From: Anaerolineales bacterium
GTDB taxonomy: Bacteria; Chloroflexota; Anaerolineae; Anaerolineales; UBA4823
Assembly (NCBI GenBank): GCA_016929095.1
Contig: JAFGJM010000056.1
Coordinates: 1 to 64,000, forward strand
Length of the DNA stretch: 64,000 nt
Direction: 5' to 3'
The notes beneath the pieces are model-generated. The model had not been told where the DNA came from, did not search any database, and saw nothing but the letters and a program-made list of their open reading frames with translations. Positions 47,112 to 56,406 of the stretch are shown here, piece after piece; position 1 is the stretch's first letter; each line of letters begins with the position of its first letter. Position numbers and translations under genes: made by a program.

Positions 47112-48142
47112 AAAGAGATTATTGGCCGACAGAGGAATGGAGAACTGCAGACCCGGCATCTGTCGGAATGGATCCAGGTAAGTTGTCAGATCTGGAGTTG
47201 ATGGTAAAGTCTCAGTATCCCAATATTAATGGTATCGCTGTTGTAAGGAGTGGATATATCGTTTTTGAAAGATATTATCACGACCATGGTCCACTTGATA
47301 CTCATAATGTTGCATCGGTGACGAAAAGTTTCATATCTGCCTTGATCGGAATCGCCATCGATGCGAGATTGATTAAAAGTGTAGACCAGAAGGTCTTAAG
47401 CTTTTTCCCCGAATATGTTCTCGATGCCAGTGATATTCAGAAACGTACCATCACAATACGGCATCTTCTCACCATGACGGCGCCGATTGCGTGGAAAAAA
47501 GAGGATACGACGGGATATGAGCCGCTGGACAGATTGCGAAGGCAGCGGAATTGGGTGATGTTTATTATTAATATATTGGGCCGGAATGGGCAAACCGGAC
47601 GATTCCAGTATAGCACCGTGGGCACCCACCTGTTATCAGCCATCATCACCCATGCCACGGGGTTGTGCGCCCGTGAGTTTGCCAATGAGCGCTTATTCCG
47701 TCCTATTGGCATAAACGAAATCCCCGATCATGAAATGAAATCATTCCTGTTGGATGATGTGTTCGGCAAAAATGTTTCCGGTTGGATTAAAGATCCACAA
47801 GGCTACACCACCGGCGGATGGGGGTTGACAATCACTGTTAGAGATATGGCACGTTTTGGGTTTCTTTATCTGAATCGGGGTAAGTGGGAGGATAACCAGA
47901 TAGTATCTAAAGGTTGGATCGATGAATCGACGGCGATGAATTCTAATAAATACGGCTACTTGTGGTGGCTCAGGGATGAGGGCGGCATCTTTTCATACTC
48001 TGCCTTAGGCGCCGGCGGCAATGTCATTTGCTGTATTCCCGGAAAAGACCTGGTCGTTGCCATTGCGTCCAAAGTAGTGATGAAGACGCGCGACCGATGG
48101 CCGCTTTTTGAGAAGTGCATTATTCCGGCTTTAATAGAGTGA
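47108..48142 (+). CDS. Serine hydrolase (class C beta-lactamase family)
   Basis: It starts at GTG 47108, overlapping the UvrA-like stop in a GTGA junction, with GGGAGG eight bases upstream. A longer upstream frame is only an internal extension. The 344-residue protein has the SxxK motif in VASVTKSFIS, a YSTVG second motif (Tyr-Ser in place of Tyr-x-Asn) and a late 'YGYLWWLRDEGGIFSYSALGAGG' with the usual third motif region. It lacks a signal peptide, so it is cytoplasmic or exported by other means. Members act as peptidases, esterases or beta-lactamases. Confidence 0.88.
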   Translation: MKRDYWPTEEWRTADPASVGMDPGKLSDLELMVKSQYPNINGIAVVRSGYIVFERYYHDHGPLDTHNVASVTKSFISALIGIAIDARLIKSVDQKVLSFFPEYVLDASDIQKRTITIRHLLTMTAPIAWKKEDTTGYEPLDRLRRQRNWVMFIINILGRNGQTGRFQYSTVGTHLLSAIITHATGLCAREFANERLFRPIGINEIPDHEMKSFLLDDVFGKNVSGWIKDPQGYTTGGWGLTITVRDMARFGFLYLNRGKWEDNQIVSKGWIDESTAMNSNKYGYLWWLRDEGGIFSYSALGAGGNVICCIPGKDLVVAIASKVVMKTRDRWPLFEKCIIPALIE

Positions 48143-48243
48143 GTTTTTTTTCGGGCTATTCCATACCGACTATTTCATTTTACTGTTAGTGGTTGAGCAT
48201 CCTGGTTGTCGCTTTCAGGGAGGCAGGGATTTTTAACGACGAT

Positions 48244-48275
48244 GAAAGAAAAACCGCAGAGAACGCAGAGATAGA
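48244..48275 (+). repeat. Shortened copy of the AACCGCAG repeat
   Basis: GAAAGAAAAACCGCAGAGAA followed by CGCAGAG matches the 40-base repeats at 44274 and 44421, with about 9 bases deleted. It lies in the 304-base gap 48143-48446. Confidence 0.65.
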
Positions 48276-48446
48276 GATGGGGTGGGGTATTGTATTGAGA
48301 AAATTTTTTACCATAGAATCAGATTAAACAATCTGCTAAACTATAATATTAGATTAATATAGTATTTCAATAGATTGAGGAGAAAGTTTTTATTTCTTGC
48401 GAAAAACTCGTCTTGTCATAAGCAGCTATTCTCAAAGGTAAAGTTC

Positions 48447-49112
48447 ATGGAACAAGACCTAAATAAAATCGGGCAAGCCTACGACTCCATTGCTATCGAG
48501 TATGCGGAAAAATTCCTGGATGAACACGAAAAGAAGCCGATGGACCAGGAAATTCTCCACAGATTTGTACAGGAAATAGGGGATAAAAAGCCGATCTGGG
48601 ATTTTGGTTGTGGTCCCGGGCAAACGACAAAATATCTAAAAAATCTAGGTGTTGAAATCTCTGGGTTGGATTTATCGGAAAAGAATATCGAACAGGCAAG
48701 CCTGCATCACCCTGAGATTAATTTCCACCAAGGGAATATGCTGGCGCTTGATTTCGACAATGGTTCGCTGGCTGGAGTGGTCGCGTTTTACGCGATCGTG
48801 CATTTCAGCGAAAAGCAGGTGGAAAAAGCTTTTCATGAAATATATCGCGTATTGCGACCGGGAGGATTATTCCTGCTTACGTTCCACCTCGGCAATGAAA
48901 CCATGCACATAGAAGAATTTCTTGGCAAACCGATCGATATCAATTTCATGTTCTTCACCGTTGATTTCATCTCTGATTGTCTCGCGAAGTGTAAATTTGA
49001 GAAGATAGAGATGATCGAGCGAGAGCATTATCCCGAAGTGGAGTACGAGAGCCGCAGGGCGTATGTGTTTGCCAGAAAACCAGGGGAATTATTGAAAAAG
49101 CAATGCGCGTGA
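48447..49112 (+). CDS. Class I SAM-dependent methyltransferase
   Basis: From the ATG at 48447 (AAAGGT upstream) the protein has 221 residues. The SAM-binding motif is 'IWDFGCGPGQTTKYLKNLG', followed by 'ISGLDLSEKNIEQASLHHPEINFHQGNML' and the post-core 'EIYRVLRPGGLFLLTFHLG'. The N terminus 'LNKIGQAYDSIAIEYAEKF' is typical of small-molecule methyltransferases of the Methyltransf_25/31 group. The substrate is unknown. A single-gene unit in normal base composition. Confidence 0.88.
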   Translation: MEQDLNKIGQAYDSIAIEYAEKFLDEHEKKPMDQEILHRFVQEIGDKKPIWDFGCGPGQTTKYLKNLGVEISGLDLSEKNIEQASLHHPEINFHQGNMLALDFDNGSLAGVVAFYAIVHFSEKQVEKAFHEIYRVLRPGGLFLLTFHLGNETMHIEEFLGKPIDINFMFFTVDFISDCLAKCKFEKIEMIEREHYPEVEYESRRAYVFARKPGELLKKQCA

Positions 49113-49321
49113 ATGTATAGGCGTTACGGACACGCTTTCACAATCAATAATCTGATCAAAAAATACCGATTATGGGTACCTTAAGCGACAATCGTAAACG
49201 CGCAGGGTTTTGTGCAGGTTGTAAAGATAAGCGGGAGATATATGTGGGGAAGGCGATGGCGGAACCCAATCCTCGAGGCTGTCGGTAAGATCTTTGGGTA
49301 ACTCGACCAGATTAAATAAAC

Positions 49322-49351
49322 AACTACCTAGCCTTTTCTGTTTAGGTAGTT
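49322..49351. repeat. 9-bp inverted repeat in the 49113-49695 gap
   Basis: AACTACCTA (49322-49330) pairs exactly with TAGGTAGTT (49343-49351) over a 12-base loop. The 580-base gap it lies in has no gene with a good ribosome site. The inverted repeat may be an operator or a remnant. Confidence 0.5.
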
Positions 49352-49695
49352 TGACACGCGGGAGGGCTTGTGATATATGCCCAGGGTCATCAGACTCGTT
49401 CATGATAGCGGGGGCAAATATACTGCATTATGTAAAATAATGCAAGGGTATTGTTAACAAAAAAATAGTGAGCGATGATTGGTGTGGAGTGGTCTACTAA
49501 AGCACATTGATTTTCATAATAAACATGTTAATTATGAAGATTTTTTTGAAAGCAATAATAAGGCGCTATAATATTATGGGAAGAAAAAACCGAGTGACAA
49601 ACCTGTTATGCGGGCATCGATTTTATACGGGTTTGGAAAATATACTTGGAGATCATGATTTGACCATTATTTCAGATGGATGCGTGGAGCAATAT

Positions 49696-50454
49696 ATGGA
49701 ATATAGAAACCCCCCAATATTTGGAAGGGTGATCTGGATTTTTGTAATAGCCAGTATGATCCTGATGGGCTGCGGTCAAAAAGAAACCCCTAAACCAACC
49801 ATGGCAATTCCCACCGCTACAGTGGGACAACTCGCGAATATTTCCACACCTGAAACCACCCCGGTGGTCGTCACATCAACGGAAGCCCCGGTTGAGGAAA
49901 TTCCACCTTCACCCACCATACCACCGCCCACAAGCGAACCAACGGCGACCACCGCGGAGGTTATTCCCCCCACCGAAACGGTTGCGCCTGCCCCGGCGGG
50001 CATGTCATTAATGGATTGGACGTTATGGGGTTGGACCAGTTCGACCTCACCCATGGCCTGCCAGGATTCCAACAGCGCCTGCTGGATGTTGGTTAATTAC
50101 CGTGAAGCCACCAGCCTTGTGTATGCCAAAAAAATCACCATCGACCCTGGTTGGAAAACTCCTACTCTGGTTTTTCAAAACCGTTATTCCATAAAGGAAA
50201 GTAAAGCCTTCGGTTTTGTAGAGATCGAGGTTCAGGGCGAAGTAGGCTGGAATCGGGTTTATTCTCTTAAAGGCAGCCGTGATTACTGGCATGAGGTGGC
50301 GATCGATTTAAGCGAATTCAGCGGGAAAACCATAACACTGCGGTTCGCGACCAGACCCTATTTTGAAATTGTTCAAAAGGGCGAGGCGACCAAAATGGTA
50401 TATAACAAGCAAACCTGGATCATTCAAAATGTTGCCATCGTGTCTAATTACTAA
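49696..50454 (+). CDS. Lipoprotein with Pro/Thr linker and beta-sandwich-like domain
   Basis: A start at ATG 49696 with GGAG seven bases upstream is chosen because it leads straight into a signal peptide and lipobox ('WIFVIASMILMGC'); the longer frame from 49507 has no such logic. The 252-residue protein then has a 70-residue Thr/Pro/Glu linker and a domain of about 150 residues ('LWGWTSSTSPMACQDSNSACWMLVNYREATSLVYAKKITIDP', 'WHEVAIDLSEFSGKTITLRFAT') that looks like a carbohydrate-binding jelly roll. It is probably anchored outside the cell. Ligand unknown. Confidence 0.75.
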   Translation: MEYRNPPIFGRVIWIFVIASMILMGCGQKETPKPTMAIPTATVGQLANISTPETTPVVVTSTEAPVEEIPPSPTIPPPTSEPTATTAEVIPPTETVAPAPAGMSLMDWTLWGWTSSTSPMACQDSNSACWMLVNYREATSLVYAKKITIDPGWKTPTLVFQNRYSIKESKAFGFVEIEVQGEVGWNRVYSLKGSRDYWHEVAIDLSEFSGKTITLRFATRPYFEIVQKGEATKMVYNKQTWIIQNVAIVSNY

Positions 50455-50521
50455 ATGATCGACATGACAGGCGTGCTTATCAAAGGGAAAATATTTTTAT
50501 CAGATCGGCGATTAACAAACC

Positions 50522-51238
50522 TTATGCGGGTTCCCCATAAATATAGCGCGCTACCCCAAACCCAATCGTGACCAACTGACCTTTTTCTAGTTTCAAGGTA
50601 ACGGTTTCGTTGAAAGGCAATACTTCTGTCACTGTGGCATGCACACCGGGCAGGACTTGCTTTTCTTCCAGGAATGGCAGCACACCAGGCGCATCTTCTG
50701 CCAGCTCATGAACCCGGCGTATGATGATTTCATCCCCTTGATTAAGTTCGGTGAGAGGAATCCAATTTTTCACGACTTGTTCATAACCTGGCAGCGGGTT
50801 TCCATGAGGGCAGGTTTGCGGGTTATTTAAATCCTGGATCAGTGCGGCTTCCAATTCAGCGGATATGACATGTTCCATCTCGTGAGCCTGGACATGCGAT
50901 TTCGACCAGCCTACCATGCGGGCGACCATCCATTCTGACAGCATGTGACGGCGCATGACTGAACGAGCCGCGTGTAAACCTTTGTCGGTCAATGCGGCCC
51001 CTTTCGGATCGTTTTGGGTGATTAATCCATCTCGAGCCATGCGTTGTAAAGTGTTCGTCACTGTAGGAGGGCTAACGTTCAGTAGTTCTGCTAACCGTGC
51101 CCCTACAATCGGCTCATTGTCTCGTTGCAGGATCAAGAATAGACTCAGGTAATCTTCAATTGTGGGGGTCGGGCGAGAATCTTCCACGATATCTCCATTA
51201 ACACAATCGATCAAATCAAACACCTCATTTGAATGCAA
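50522..51238 (-). CDS. DtxR/IdeR-type metal-dependent regulator
   Basis: The 238-residue regulator has a winged helix ('TPTIEDYLSLFLILQRDNEPIVGARLAELLNVSPPTVTNTLQRMARDGLI', residues 23-80), a metal-binding dimerisation part with HxxxxxE-type motifs ('SHVQAHEMEHVISAELEAAL', 'CPHGNPLPG') and a C-terminal FeoA/SH3-like domain ('EIIIRRVHELAEDAPGVLPFLEEKQVLPGVHATV'). It is transcribed away from feoABC, and a 14-bp palindrome lies in the shared region. It probably represses iron (or manganese) uptake when metal is plentiful. AAAGGAAG precedes the start. Confidence 0.93.
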   Translation of the reverse strand: MHSNEVFDLIDCVNGDIVEDSRPTPTIEDYLSLFLILQRDNEPIVGARLAELLNVSPPTVTNTLQRMARDGLITQNDPKGAALTDKGLHAARSVMRRHMLSEWMVARMVGWSKSHVQAHEMEHVISAELEAALIQDLNNPQTCPHGNPLPGYEQVVKNWIPLTELNQGDEIIIRRVHELAEDAPGVLPFLEEKQVLPGVHATVTEVLPFNETVTLKLEKGQLVTIGFGVARYIYGEPA

Positions 51239-51348
51239 CTTCCTTTAACCTGGTAAATAAGTCATGAGCTTGCATTCATGTTTGGCGGGTATAAAAGTAC
51301 ATATTGCAGCTTGACAGCATTCCAATTATAAATTATTAATTAACATAA

Positions 51349-51362
51349 TTAGTATATACTAA
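51349..51362. promoter_or_regulatory. TTAGTATATACTAA palindrome (site 1), dtxR-feoA intergenic
   Basis: A perfect 14-base palindrome in the AT-rich region between the DtxR-type gene and feoA, about 77 bases before the feoA start. Its inner 12 bases recur at 38396 and 56091. It is a good candidate operator for the DtxR-type regulator, controlling both divergent units. Confidence 0.7.
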
Positions 51363-51439
51363 CAATATATCATATAATTTATTAATAGTAATTATACGGA
51401 AATTTGTTATATAGTCAATCTTATCAATGGAGAAAATAA

Positions 51440-51685
51440 ATGGAGCGATATACCCCACTATCACTAACGCAATTAAAGGCTGGTGAAAAAGCTGCCTTTA
51501 TCAATTTGGTGGGAGGACGCGGTATCGCCGGAAGACTCACTTCATTAGGGTTCACTCCCGGCGTGGAAATAACCATGACCCAAAATTCTGGCACAGGACC
51601 CTTGATTGTGATGTTGCGCGGGGCACGGGTTGCCCTGGGGCGGCGTGAAGCGCAAAAAATAATGGTACAAAGAGAACAATCATGA
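51440..51685 (+). CDS. feoA: FeoA ferrous iron transport protein
   Basis: This 81-residue cytoplasmic protein has an SH3-like fold ('LSLTQLKAGEKAAFINLVGGRGIAGRLTSLGFTPGVEITMTQNSG') and assists FeoB in ferrous iron uptake. It starts at ATG 51440 with GGAG upstream, and its TGA overlaps the ATG of feoB (ATGA), so the two are translationally coupled. It leads the feoABC operon under the palindrome at 51349. Confidence 0.96.
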   Translation: MERYTPLSLTQLKAGEKAAFINLVGGRGIAGRLTSLGFTPGVEITMTQNSGTGPLIVMLRGARVALGRREAQKIMVQREQS

Positions 51686-53721
51686 ACCTGGATACATTGC
51701 ACGGGTCAAAAAAATTGGATAATTCGGCGACGGAAGCGAAAACATCCAGAATTGCTCTGGTTGGGCAACCAAATACCGGCAAATCCACGTTGTTCAACCT
51801 GCTAACCGGGCTGAACCAGCATGTTGGCAATTGGCCGGGAAAAACCGTCGAACAAAAACAAGGTTTTTTTACGTTGGGCGATCGAAAAATAAATTTGATC
51901 GACCTGCCTGGCACCTATAGTTTAACGGCAAATTCTCCGGAGGAGATCATCACCCGCGAATTCATCTTGCGGGAGGAACCGGATGTGGTGGTGGCGGTTG
52001 TCAGCGCCGCCACTTTGGAGCGTAGTCTCTACCTGGTGGCTGAATTAATTGCCTTGCCAACGCCATTAGTGATTGCTCTGAACATGGTGGATGTCGCCGA
52101 GCACGAAGGATTGCGTGTGGAAGCGGATGTTTTACAGGCAGCCATAGGCGTTCCGGTCGTGCCTATTACGGCTACCCGCGCCAAAGGGATTTCAGATTTG
52201 CTAAAGGTGGTAATGCAAACTCTGGAAGGAAAAATTATATCTGCGGCGCGTTTACCAGAGATTCGCGCCGATCATCGTCAGGCTCTCAAAGAGGTGATCT
52301 CTATCATAAGCGGTTCTGTTCCGTCTCCATACCCGACCGATTGGGCTGCTCTAAAGCTGCTGGAAGGGGATGCAGAGATCACAAATATGATGCAATCTTG
52401 CCTGCCGGATGGAAAATGGGAGGCGGTGCATGATGTGTTACGCGAACATGATGATGCCATGTTGGCGGTGGCTTCCGGTCGATACGAATGGGTGGTTCGT
52501 ATGGTGAGAGCCGCTGTCGCCCGCCCCCGCCCCGGACAGATCAGTTTGACGGAGAGGCTTGACCGCTGGGCGACTCATCCCATCAGCGGACCTATCATTC
52601 TGGCAGGCGTATTGGGGATAGTGTTTTGGCTTACCTTTACTGTGGGCGCCCCATTACAGAGTTGGTTGGAAGAACAGGTTGTTGTTCGTCTGGCGGATTT
52701 AACCAGTTCGGCGCAGGGATCTTTCCCGGCTTGGATCAGCAGTTTGTTGGTAGAAGGGGTCATCGGGGGAGTGGGTTCGGTACTTACTTTCCTACCTATT
52801 CTGGCGATCTTTTTTGCCGCCTTTGGCTTTCTGGAAGATGTTGGATACATGGCGAGGGCAGCCTTTGTCATGGATAATCTAATGCACCTGATGGGATTGC
52901 ATGGCAGGTCTTTCTTGCCATTATTTCTTGGTTTCGGTTGTAACGTCCCCTCTGTATTGGGAACACGGGTCATCGATAGCCGCCAGGCGCGGTTTCTCAC
53001 GATCTTGATCGCGCCCTTTATGCCCTGCACAGCCAGGATGGCGGTGGTGGCTTTCCTGGCGCCGGCGTTCTTTGGCAGCTATGCCACCCTGGTGGCGCTG
53101 GGCTTAGTGGCGCTTTCACTCCTGGTTTTAATGCTTAGCGGTATTTTTCTAAATCTGGTGATATTCAAGGGTCAACGCTCGGCGTTTATCATGGAAATGC
53201 CGCTTTATACTTTGCCCAATTGGCGGACAATTGGAATGCTGGTATGGCAGCGCGGGTTGTCCTTTGTTCAAAAGGCTGGGTCAACCATCCTGGTGCTTTC
53301 AATCATTGTGTGGGCTTTATCCCGTCTGCCGGACGGTAATTTGGAAACCAGCTATCTGGCAGGTTTTGGAAAATTGGTGGAGCCGATCGGGCAATACATG
53401 GGTCTGGATTGGCGATTGATGGTGGCATTACTGGCCAGTTTTGTCGCTAAAGAAAATGCTATCGCCACCCTGGGTGTGGTCTTTGGCAATGCTTCTGAAG
53501 CCACTTTAGCGCAAACGCTGGCTACCACTTTCTCGCCTGCCAGCGGTTTGGCGTTCCTCACGGCATCGATGTTGTTCATTCCCTGTGCGGCAACGGTGGC
53601 AGTTATCCGTCAGGAGACGGGGTCCTGGCGCTGGACATTTCTTAACCTGGGTTTGATGTTATTCGTTGCGCTGGTTGTGAGCAGCGTGGTTTACAGTATC
53701 GCGAACTTGTTGGTGATATGA
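51682..53721 (+). CDS. feoB: FeoB ferrous iron transporter with GTPase domain
   Basis: FeoB takes up ferrous iron across the inner membrane. The 679-residue protein starts with a G domain: G1 GQPNTGKST at about residues 28-36, G3 DLPGTYS, G4 NMVD. A helical spacer follows, then a polytopic membrane part with two Gate repeats containing the characteristic Cys residues ('GFLEDVGYMARAAFVMDNLMHLMGL', 'GFGCNVPSVLGTR', 'PFMPCTARM'). Length is a little under E. coli FeoB, within the family range. It sits between feoA and feoC in an iron operon. Confidence 0.97.
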   Translation: MNLDTLHGSKKLDNSATEAKTSRIALVGQPNTGKSTLFNLLTGLNQHVGNWPGKTVEQKQGFFTLGDRKINLIDLPGTYSLTANSPEEIITREFILREEPDVVVAVVSAATLERSLYLVAELIALPTPLVIALNMVDVAEHEGLRVEADVLQAAIGVPVVPITATRAKGISDLLKVVMQTLEGKIISAARLPEIRADHRQALKEVISIISGSVPSPYPTDWAALKLLEGDAEITNMMQSCLPDGKWEAVHDVLREHDDAMLAVASGRYEWVVRMVRAAVARPRPGQISLTERLDRWATHPISGPIILAGVLGIVFWLTFTVGAPLQSWLEEQVVVRLADLTSSAQGSFPAWISSLLVEGVIGGVGSVLTFLPILAIFFAAFGFLEDVGYMARAAFVMDNLMHLMGLHGRSFLPLFLGFGCNVPSVLGTRVIDSRQARFLTILIAPFMPCTARMAVVAFLAPAFFGSYATLVALGLVALSLLVLMLSGIFLNLVIFKGQRSAFIMEMPLYTLPNWRTIGMLVWQRGLSFVQKAGSTILVLSIIVWALSRLPDGNLETSYLAGFGKLVEPIGQYMGLDWRLMVALLASFVAKENAIATLGVVFGNASEATLAQTLATTFSPASGLAFLTASMLFIPCAATVAVIRQETGSWRWTFLNLGLMLFVALVVSSVVYSIANLLVI

Positions 53722-53722
53722 G

Positions 53723-53968
53723 ATGTTAAATCAATTATTGGTAGAAATCTCAAAAGGAAATACCCTGGACATTAACGGGTTGGCAGACCGATTGGCCACT
53801 ACCCCCGGGATGGTGAAAGCGATGCTGGAACACCTTGAACGCAGCGGCGCTTTGCTAAATGTCCAAACGTGCGATGGAGGTTGCCAGGGTTGTGGATTGG
53901 CAGCTCAGTGTCAAAAGAAGAACACGGAAAACAGATTGTGGGAATATATTATCCCATACTCGGGGTAA
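53723..53968 (+). CDS. feoC: FeoC-like winged-helix protein
   Basis: The 81-residue protein has a small winged helix ('LLVEISKGNTLDINGLADRLATTPGMVKAMLEHLERSGALL') and a Cys-rich segment 'CDGGCQGCGLAAQC' with four cysteines, as in FeoC proteins that bind an iron-sulfur cluster or metal and act on FeoB stability. It starts one base after the feoB stop. The order feoA-feoB-feoC matches the family arrangement. Confidence 0.87.
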   Translation: MLNQLLVEISKGNTLDINGLADRLATTPGMVKAMLEHLERSGALLNVQTCDGGCQGCGLAAQCQKKNTENRLWEYIIPYSG

Positions 53969-53982
53969 GTGATTAAATTAAG

Positions 53983-54444
53983 CTATTGTTGAATATCCCC
54001 ATCGTACCGCATGGCAATGATGGCATGTTCTTTGGGAAATAGTCGTGCGAGTAACACTATGAACCATTCCCCCAATGAATGGATGCGAGCCACATCCCCT
54101 GTTAATTCTTGCATGGGGATAACGTGATAACCAAAACGCCGGTAAAAATCGGCCAGCTTTTCCTGGCAAAATAGATGGATAGTGCCCTTTTCCCTTTCCA
54201 TTAAAGCCGTGATGATCTGAGAAGCGATACCCTGGTGCTTGCAAGCCGGAATCACGGCAATGGATGACAGCTCACGGCAGCCATCTTTATATTGCTTGAT
54301 TTGCCCAACGCCGACAAGCTTATCGCCGTCCACGGCTACGATGAAGCGTTGCCAATTTAAATTGAATGGATTGATGTGTGCCGCACGGATGATAGCCGTG
54401 ATGGCTTTTTGATCGGAGGCTTGAGCGGAACGAAGTGTGCCCAT
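53983..54444 (-). CDS. GNAT-family N-acetyltransferase
   Basis: The 153-residue protein has the GNAT core: 'LRSAQASDQKAITAIIRAAHINPFN', the acetyl-CoA motif A 'LSSIAVIPACKHQGIASQIITALMER' with the Q-x-x-G-x-A pyrophosphate loop, and the motif-B region 'FCQEKLADFYRRFGYHVI'. Acceptor unknown. It converges with feoC and lies 12 bases downstream of the diguanylate cyclase gene on the same strand, so the two may be co-transcribed. Confidence 0.88.
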   Translation of the reverse strand: MGTLRSAQASDQKAITAIIRAAHINPFNLNWQRFIVAVDGDKLVGVGQIKQYKDGCRELSSIAVIPACKHQGIASQIITALMEREKGTIHLFCQEKLADFYRRFGYHVIPMQELTGDVARIHSLGEWFIVLLARLFPKEHAIIAMRYDGDIQQ

Positions 54445-54456
54445 ACTGAGTGAACG

Positions 54457-56076
54457 TTATTCTTGCACCAGGTTTACTTCTGTGTAGGCGCAGCCACGCA
54501 CGCAGTTTCGACCGTTTTCTTTGGCTTCATACACGTATTTATCCACGAGTAAAAGTAAATCATCCAACACGACTGTTTTAGGGGAATTTACGCTGGTCAC
54601 TCCGAAACTGGCTGTGATCGAGAGAGAAAGGTCTGTGTATTTTATGCGTATCATCTCAATTGCCTGGCGCAGCCTTTCCGCCAAAGCCATCGCTGCCGGG
54701 AAGTTCGTCTCGGGCAACAGGATAATAAATTCTTCCCCGCCGAAGCGGCTGAAAATATCGGTCTTTCGGATCGTACCATAGCACAAGGTAGCAACGCTTA
54801 TCAACACGGCATCGCCGGCGGCATGCCCATACGTGTCATTCACCTTTTTGAAATAATCCAGATCCAGCATGATGAGAGAAAGATCACCGCCATAACGTTC
54901 CACGCGTACGATCTCTCGATTGGCTAATTCGGTGAAATAGCGGCGGTTGTATACGCCGGTTAATCCATCCACGGTGGCAAGATTTTGAAGTTGTTGAAGG
55001 AGAAGCTTTGTTTCAGTATAATCATGCATGGTAAGTATCTTACCGACTTCCCTTTTCTGCCTGTCGAGCACGGGAGAAATTTTGGATTGGTAATAAATGG
55101 CCTCTTCATCCCGGCTGAACTGCAACTCAATCGCTCCGGAAGAATTATTGATGATTTGTTCGATCAATTTGGGATACGACTCTAAAACTTCCATAGCAGA
55201 TGAACCAATGCATGTCTTTTTCACTTCGGGGATAATTGAAGGCAGCGCGGGGTTGAAATCGACGATGCGGTTTCCCAGATCTAATACTAATACCCCATCA
55301 CTCATGCCTTTAAAAATAATATCATGGGCAAGCGGAACGACATCAAATATGTGAAATTCAAATATACCTAGAGTGAAAAGTAACACACTGATACTCAAGA
55401 AAATTGGAGAAAAATCCAGGTTATAGGGGGTTTTTCCTGTCAGGTACAGGGTCATACCCACCCAGGGGATGGTGGCGCTGATAAAAAAAACCAAAGCTTG
55501 CCGTCGAAACGGAGTCGCCGACCTGATCAACATACGGGTGAATAATACGGTGCTTATCAACAGCATCAGGTTTATATTAAAAATGTTTAAGTAGTATATT
55601 GGACCTTTTTCAAAGTGAAATGTTGAAAAAACACCCTGGGTGATCAACCTTGGGTTTTGATAAAAAAGGTTGTGCCATTCATTTGTAAAAATTGAGATAA
55701 GCACGATAGCCGGGACGACAAAAAGAGCGCTCAATCGTTTGATCGTCAACCATTTATCATTACCTGTGATGAAAAGGGCGAATAAAAACCACATGACGGG
55801 CAGGGTTTGAATGCCGATATGCTCCACTCGCAACCACAACATAACCCCCTCCAGAGTCGTGTTTAGCAATTCCATGGCATAGCCAAAGGAATAGATGGTC
55901 ACCGATGCCAGTACCAGCGTGAAAATCGTGGCCAAAATTCCAATGGTTTTCCTTCTCCGTATAGTAATGGCAGCAAGGATGAAAGTTGTAGCGGCGGAGA
56001 ATAGAAGAGTGGCGACAATAACTATTCTTGCATTTATCATTTCACTAAAGGTGTCAATAACATTAACAATTATCAA
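54457..56076 (-). CDS. Membrane diguanylate cyclase (7TM-PAS-GGDEF)
   Basis: The 539-residue protein starts at TTG 56076, with GAGG seven bases upstream. Seven N-terminal hydrophobic helices (about residues 10-230) match the 7TM region found in Chloroflexota and related sensor proteins. A PAS-like domain (about 245-350) follows and then a GGDEF domain ('NRRYFTELANREIVRVERYGGDLSLIMLDLDYFKKVNDTYGHAAGDAVL') with the active GGEEF motif in 'SRFGGEEFIILL'. It should make c-di-GMP. A TAGTATATACTA palindrome lies 14 bases upstream of the start, the same as near feoA. Confidence 0.92.
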   Translation of the reverse strand: MIIVNVIDTFSEMINARIVIVATLLFSAATTFILAAITIRRRKTIGILATIFTLVLASVTIYSFGYAMELLNTTLEGVMLWLRVEHIGIQTLPVMWFLFALFITGNDKWLTIKRLSALFVVPAIVLISIFTNEWHNLFYQNPRLITQGVFSTFHFEKGPIYYLNIFNINLMLLISTVLFTRMLIRSATPFRRQALVFFISATIPWVGMTLYLTGKTPYNLDFSPIFLSISVLLFTLGIFEFHIFDVVPLAHDIIFKGMSDGVLVLDLGNRIVDFNPALPSIIPEVKKTCIGSSAMEVLESYPKLIEQIINNSSGAIELQFSRDEEAIYYQSKISPVLDRQKREVGKILTMHDYTETKLLLQQLQNLATVDGLTGVYNRRYFTELANREIVRVERYGGDLSLIMLDLDYFKKVNDTYGHAAGDAVLISVATLCYGTIRKTDIFSRFGGEEFIILLPETNFPAAMALAERLRQAIEMIRIKYTDLSLSITASFGVTSVNSPKTVVLDDLLLLVDKYVYEAKENGRNCVRGCAYTEVNLVQE

Positions 56077-56089
56077 TAATAGTCCTCAA

Positions 56090-56103
56090 TTAGTATATAC
56101 TAC
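56090..56103. promoter_or_regulatory. TAGTATATACTA palindrome (site 2), diguanylate cyclase promoter
   Basis: TTAGTATATACTAC, palindromic over its inner 12 bases (56091-56102), sits immediately before the ribosome site of the GGDEF gene. The placement is that of a repressor site, and its sequence matches the dtxR-feoA intergenic palindrome. Confidence 0.65.
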
Positions 56104-56406
56104 AATTTTGCATGAAGGTTAAATATTACTAAAAATTTTATAACAAAATTACGCTAAGTTTATGCAGAAGAGAGCCAGGGATTGAGAATAGAGAAGTGAA
56201 AATATAGAAACGAGGGGTAAAAGCTAAAAAAAGTTCGATTTTTTGGAGATGAAAAGCAGGTTATTTATTAAGACAAACAGCATAACCTGCGATCAAACGG
56301 TAACCCTCCGGCGTTAAAAATCTAGAGCAGTAAGATCGGTAAAAATAGATGAGAATATCGAATGGAGCAAGCCAAACTTCGGATAAATTCCTCCTTGAAA
56401 AAATCT

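Noticed and set aside
49170..49403. 77-residue minus-strand frame
   Set aside because: No ribosome site, no recognisable domain, and a 9-bp inverted repeat runs through it.
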